A DNA stretch of 7,111 nt from Candidatus Rhabdochlamydia sp. (lineage in GTDB: Bacteria > Chlamydiota > Chlamydiia > Chlamydiales > Rhabdochlamydiaceae): assembly GCA_030043815.1 (NCBI GenBank), contig JASHWX010000054.1, positions 1 to 7,111 of the forward strand, given 5' to 3'. Position numbers and translations under genes: made by a program. The notes beneath the pieces were generated by a model that saw nothing but the letters and a program-made list of their open reading frames with translations, had not been told where the DNA came from and ran no database searches. Shown here piece after piece: positions 5,712 to 7,111 of this stretch. How positions within the stretch are numbered: position 1 is the stretch's first letter; each line of letters opens with the position of its first letter.

Positions 5712-6937
5712 ACGATCTCGCCCAATCCATTTTTGTTGATTATTGCTCTACAAAACCCATACCTATGGGGCGTTTAGCTTTCATTAATAGAAAAATCGCT
5801 TTTGAATATACAGCCGAATTTCTCGAATTAGGTTTAGAGCTTTCCCCCTTTAAATTGCCGTTGAAGCCCGGAGTACATTTTTCAGTTGATACCGTGTTTG
5901 AGGGTCTTTTTGGGATTTTCAATGATAGTCTGCCGGATGGATGGGGTCGAATGCTTTTAGATCGCAAGTTGCGGAATCAAGGAATTTTTCCCGATAACTT
6001 AACGCCTCTCAATCGATTAAGATATGTGGGCACAGGTGGAATGGGTGCATTGCAATATAGACCGATCATCCCCACTTCTACTTCAAAAGAAAAAATCGAA
6101 TTGGACCAGCTCTCTGAAGAGTGCAGCCAGTTTGAGTTAAAAGAAGAAGATCAGTTTATCGATGTACTGATTCGATTGAATGGATCTTCCGCTGGCGCTC
6201 GCCCCAAGATTTTGGTGAGCATTGACCCTGATACTCAAATGATCCGAGCCTCTGATAATCGGCATCATCGCACTCATCATGACTGGATCATCAAATTTCG
6301 ATCTTCCATTGATCCCAAAGATATGGGCTCAATCGAATATGCCTACCACCTGATGGCAGTTGCCGCAGGAGTACGTGTTCCCGAAGCTAGGCTTTTTAAT
6401 TCAAAACACTGCTCCGGGTATTTTGGAGTGCGGCGATTCGATCGAGAAGAAAAGAAATTTCTCCATTCTCATACTCTGAGCGGTCTGTTGCATGCTGATC
6501 ATCGCATTCCTAGCCTCGATTATGAATCTGTTATGAAGGCGACAATATTTCTTACAAAGAATGTCGCTGAACAAAAAAAGCAGTTTCGCAATATTGCATT
6601 CAACATCTTTGCTCACAATCGAGATGATCATTCTAAAAACTTTTCCTTTTTGATGGATGAAAAAGGGATTTGGAGTGTTTCACCGGCTTATGATTTAACT
6701 TTTTCTTCTGGACCCGGTGGAGAGCATTGTACGACTTTGATGGGAAATGGACGTTCCCCAGGAACTCCAGAACTCTTAAAATTAGCTTCAGTTTCACATA
6801 TCAATCACAAAGACGCCCTCGAGATCATTGATCAAGTCAAGAGTGCCGTTTCACAATGGAAAACATTTGCAAAGGAAGCGGGCGTTGAAAAAATTTCAAC
6901 CCAAATGATGCAAAAAAAATTGTCCAGCATCAAATGA
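5708..6937 (+). CDS. hipA: HipA-family Ser/Thr kinase toxin
   Basis: The 409-residue protein has an N-terminal beta-rich domain (GRLAFINRKIAFEY; NDSLPDGWGRMLLDRKL at 72-88), as in couple_hipA, and a C-terminal HipA kinase domain. Aligned by eye to E. coli HipA, Asp306 (in NRDDH) matches catalytic Asp309, Asn311 matches Asn314 and Asp329 (PAYDL) matches Asp332, with the same offset of three at each. The flexible loop GSSAGARPK at 159-167 places Ser160 at the position of the inhibitory autophosphorylation site Ser150. Lys196 in IIKF is the likely ATP-binding lysine. No catalytic residue is missing and length is normal, so the toxin looks intact. Family members phosphorylate aminoacyl-tRNA synthetases (GltX, TrpS) and induce growth arrest; the target here is not known. 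An AAGGGG precedes the start. The stop lies 11 bases before a large inverted repeat. Confidence 0.9.
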   Translation: MNDLAQSIFVDYCSTKPIPMGRLAFINRKIAFEYTAEFLELGLELSPFKLPLKPGVHFSVDTVFEGLFGIFNDSLPDGWGRMLLDRKLRNQGIFPDNLTPLNRLRYVGTGGMGALQYRPIIPTSTSKEKIELDQLSEECSQFELKEEDQFIDVLIRLNGSSAGARPKILVSIDPDTQMIRASDNRHHRTHHDWIIKFRSSIDPKDMGSIEYAYHLMAVAAGVRVPEARLFNSKHCSGYFGVRRFDREEKKFLHSHTLSGLLHADHRIPSLDYESVMKATIFLTKNVAEQKKQFRNIAFNIFAHNRDDHSKNFSFLMDEKGIWSVSPAYDLTFSSGPGGEHCTTLMGNGRSPGTPELLKLASVSHINHKDALEIIDQVKSAVSQWKTFAKEAGVEKISTQMMQKKLSSIK

Positions 6938-6948
6938 ATTTGTCTTTC

Positions 6949-7111
6949 GAGCCAGTTACAAAACTCTAGCGCATGGCAAAAACGCCCTTTTGAGTCATTT
7001 TGCCACCCCGCACCCGAGTCCTACTCCATTTGAGTATGTGCTCGGGTGCGGGGTGGCAAACTGACTCAAAATCATCGTTTTTTCCATGCACTGAAGTTTT
7101 GCAACTGGCTC
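6949..7111. repeat. 163-bp inverted repeat (MITE-like or giant hairpin)
   Basis: Both ends match as inverted copies: the left begins GAGCCAGTTACAAAACT and the right end, read on the other strand, begins GAGCCAGTTGCAAAACT. The outer arms (6949-6984 and about 7076-7111) agree at roughly 31 of 36 positions. The inner arms (6988-7018 and 7041-7071) agree at 30 of 31 and include a GC-rich core, CCACCCCGCACCCGAG. The 22-base loop holds another small inverted pair, TACTC (7022-7026) and GAGTA (7032-7036). The element contains no gene. Its right end coincides with the window edge, so a target duplication cannot be judged. As RNA it would be a very stable hairpin after hipA, but there is no T-run to make it a standard terminator. 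Confidence 0.85.

Noticed and set aside
6988..7071. Rho-independent terminator of hipBA
   Set aside because: The stem is far longer than a terminator and the 3' side lacks an immediate T-run; it is better described as part of the large inverted repeat.

Overview
The window reads as chromosome from a member of the Chlamydiae, probably one of the amoeba-associated "environmental" lineages. The main evidence is a minus-strand type III secretion (T3SS) operon in a chlamydial order: a YscP-like protein (counterpart of C. trachomatis CT671), the C-ring protein SctQ/CdsQ, and a Pkn5-type Ser/Thr kinase. No rRNA, tRNA or CRISPR was seen, so the taxonomic call rests on synteny and protein character only.

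Layout, left to right. Positions 1-344 (minus) hold the first 114 codons of a DUF692/BufB-type TIM-barrel metalloenzyme, cut by the window edge; it was found by translating the edge by hand. Positions 363-581 (minus) hold a 72-residue exported Cys-rich peptide of BufA type, the likely substrate of that enzyme. Together they look like a bufferin-type operon making a modified, metal-binding peptide. Positions 650-5304 (minus) hold four overlapping T3SS genes, transcribed 5304 to 650: a long Pro/Ala-rich SctP candidate, a short second protein sharing its C-terminal domain, SctQ with two SpoA domains, and a kinase fused to a degenerate SpoIIE-like phosphatase domain.

Positions 5305-5411 are a short AT-rich divergent control region. 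Positions 5412-6937 (plus) carry a HipB-HipA type toxin-antitoxin pair whose kinase residues are all present. Positions 6949-7111 form a nearly complete 163-bp inverted repeat resembling a MITE or a large hairpin.

How the parts relate. The four T3SS genes would be translated in a coupled way, with overlaps of 4, 4 and 8 bases, and would supply the needle-length/substrate switch, the sorting platform and a regulatory kinase. The usual chlamydial neighbours (cdsN and cdsO upstream, cdsC downstream) are absent on both sides, replaced by hipBA and by the buf pair. The most interesting signal is the divergent region: a strong hipBA promoter contains an 18-bp palindrome between its -35 and -10 elements. 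That site also touches a TATAAT on the opposite strand that could serve the T3SS operon, so an acquired antitoxin may influence T3SS transcription. This last point is inference.
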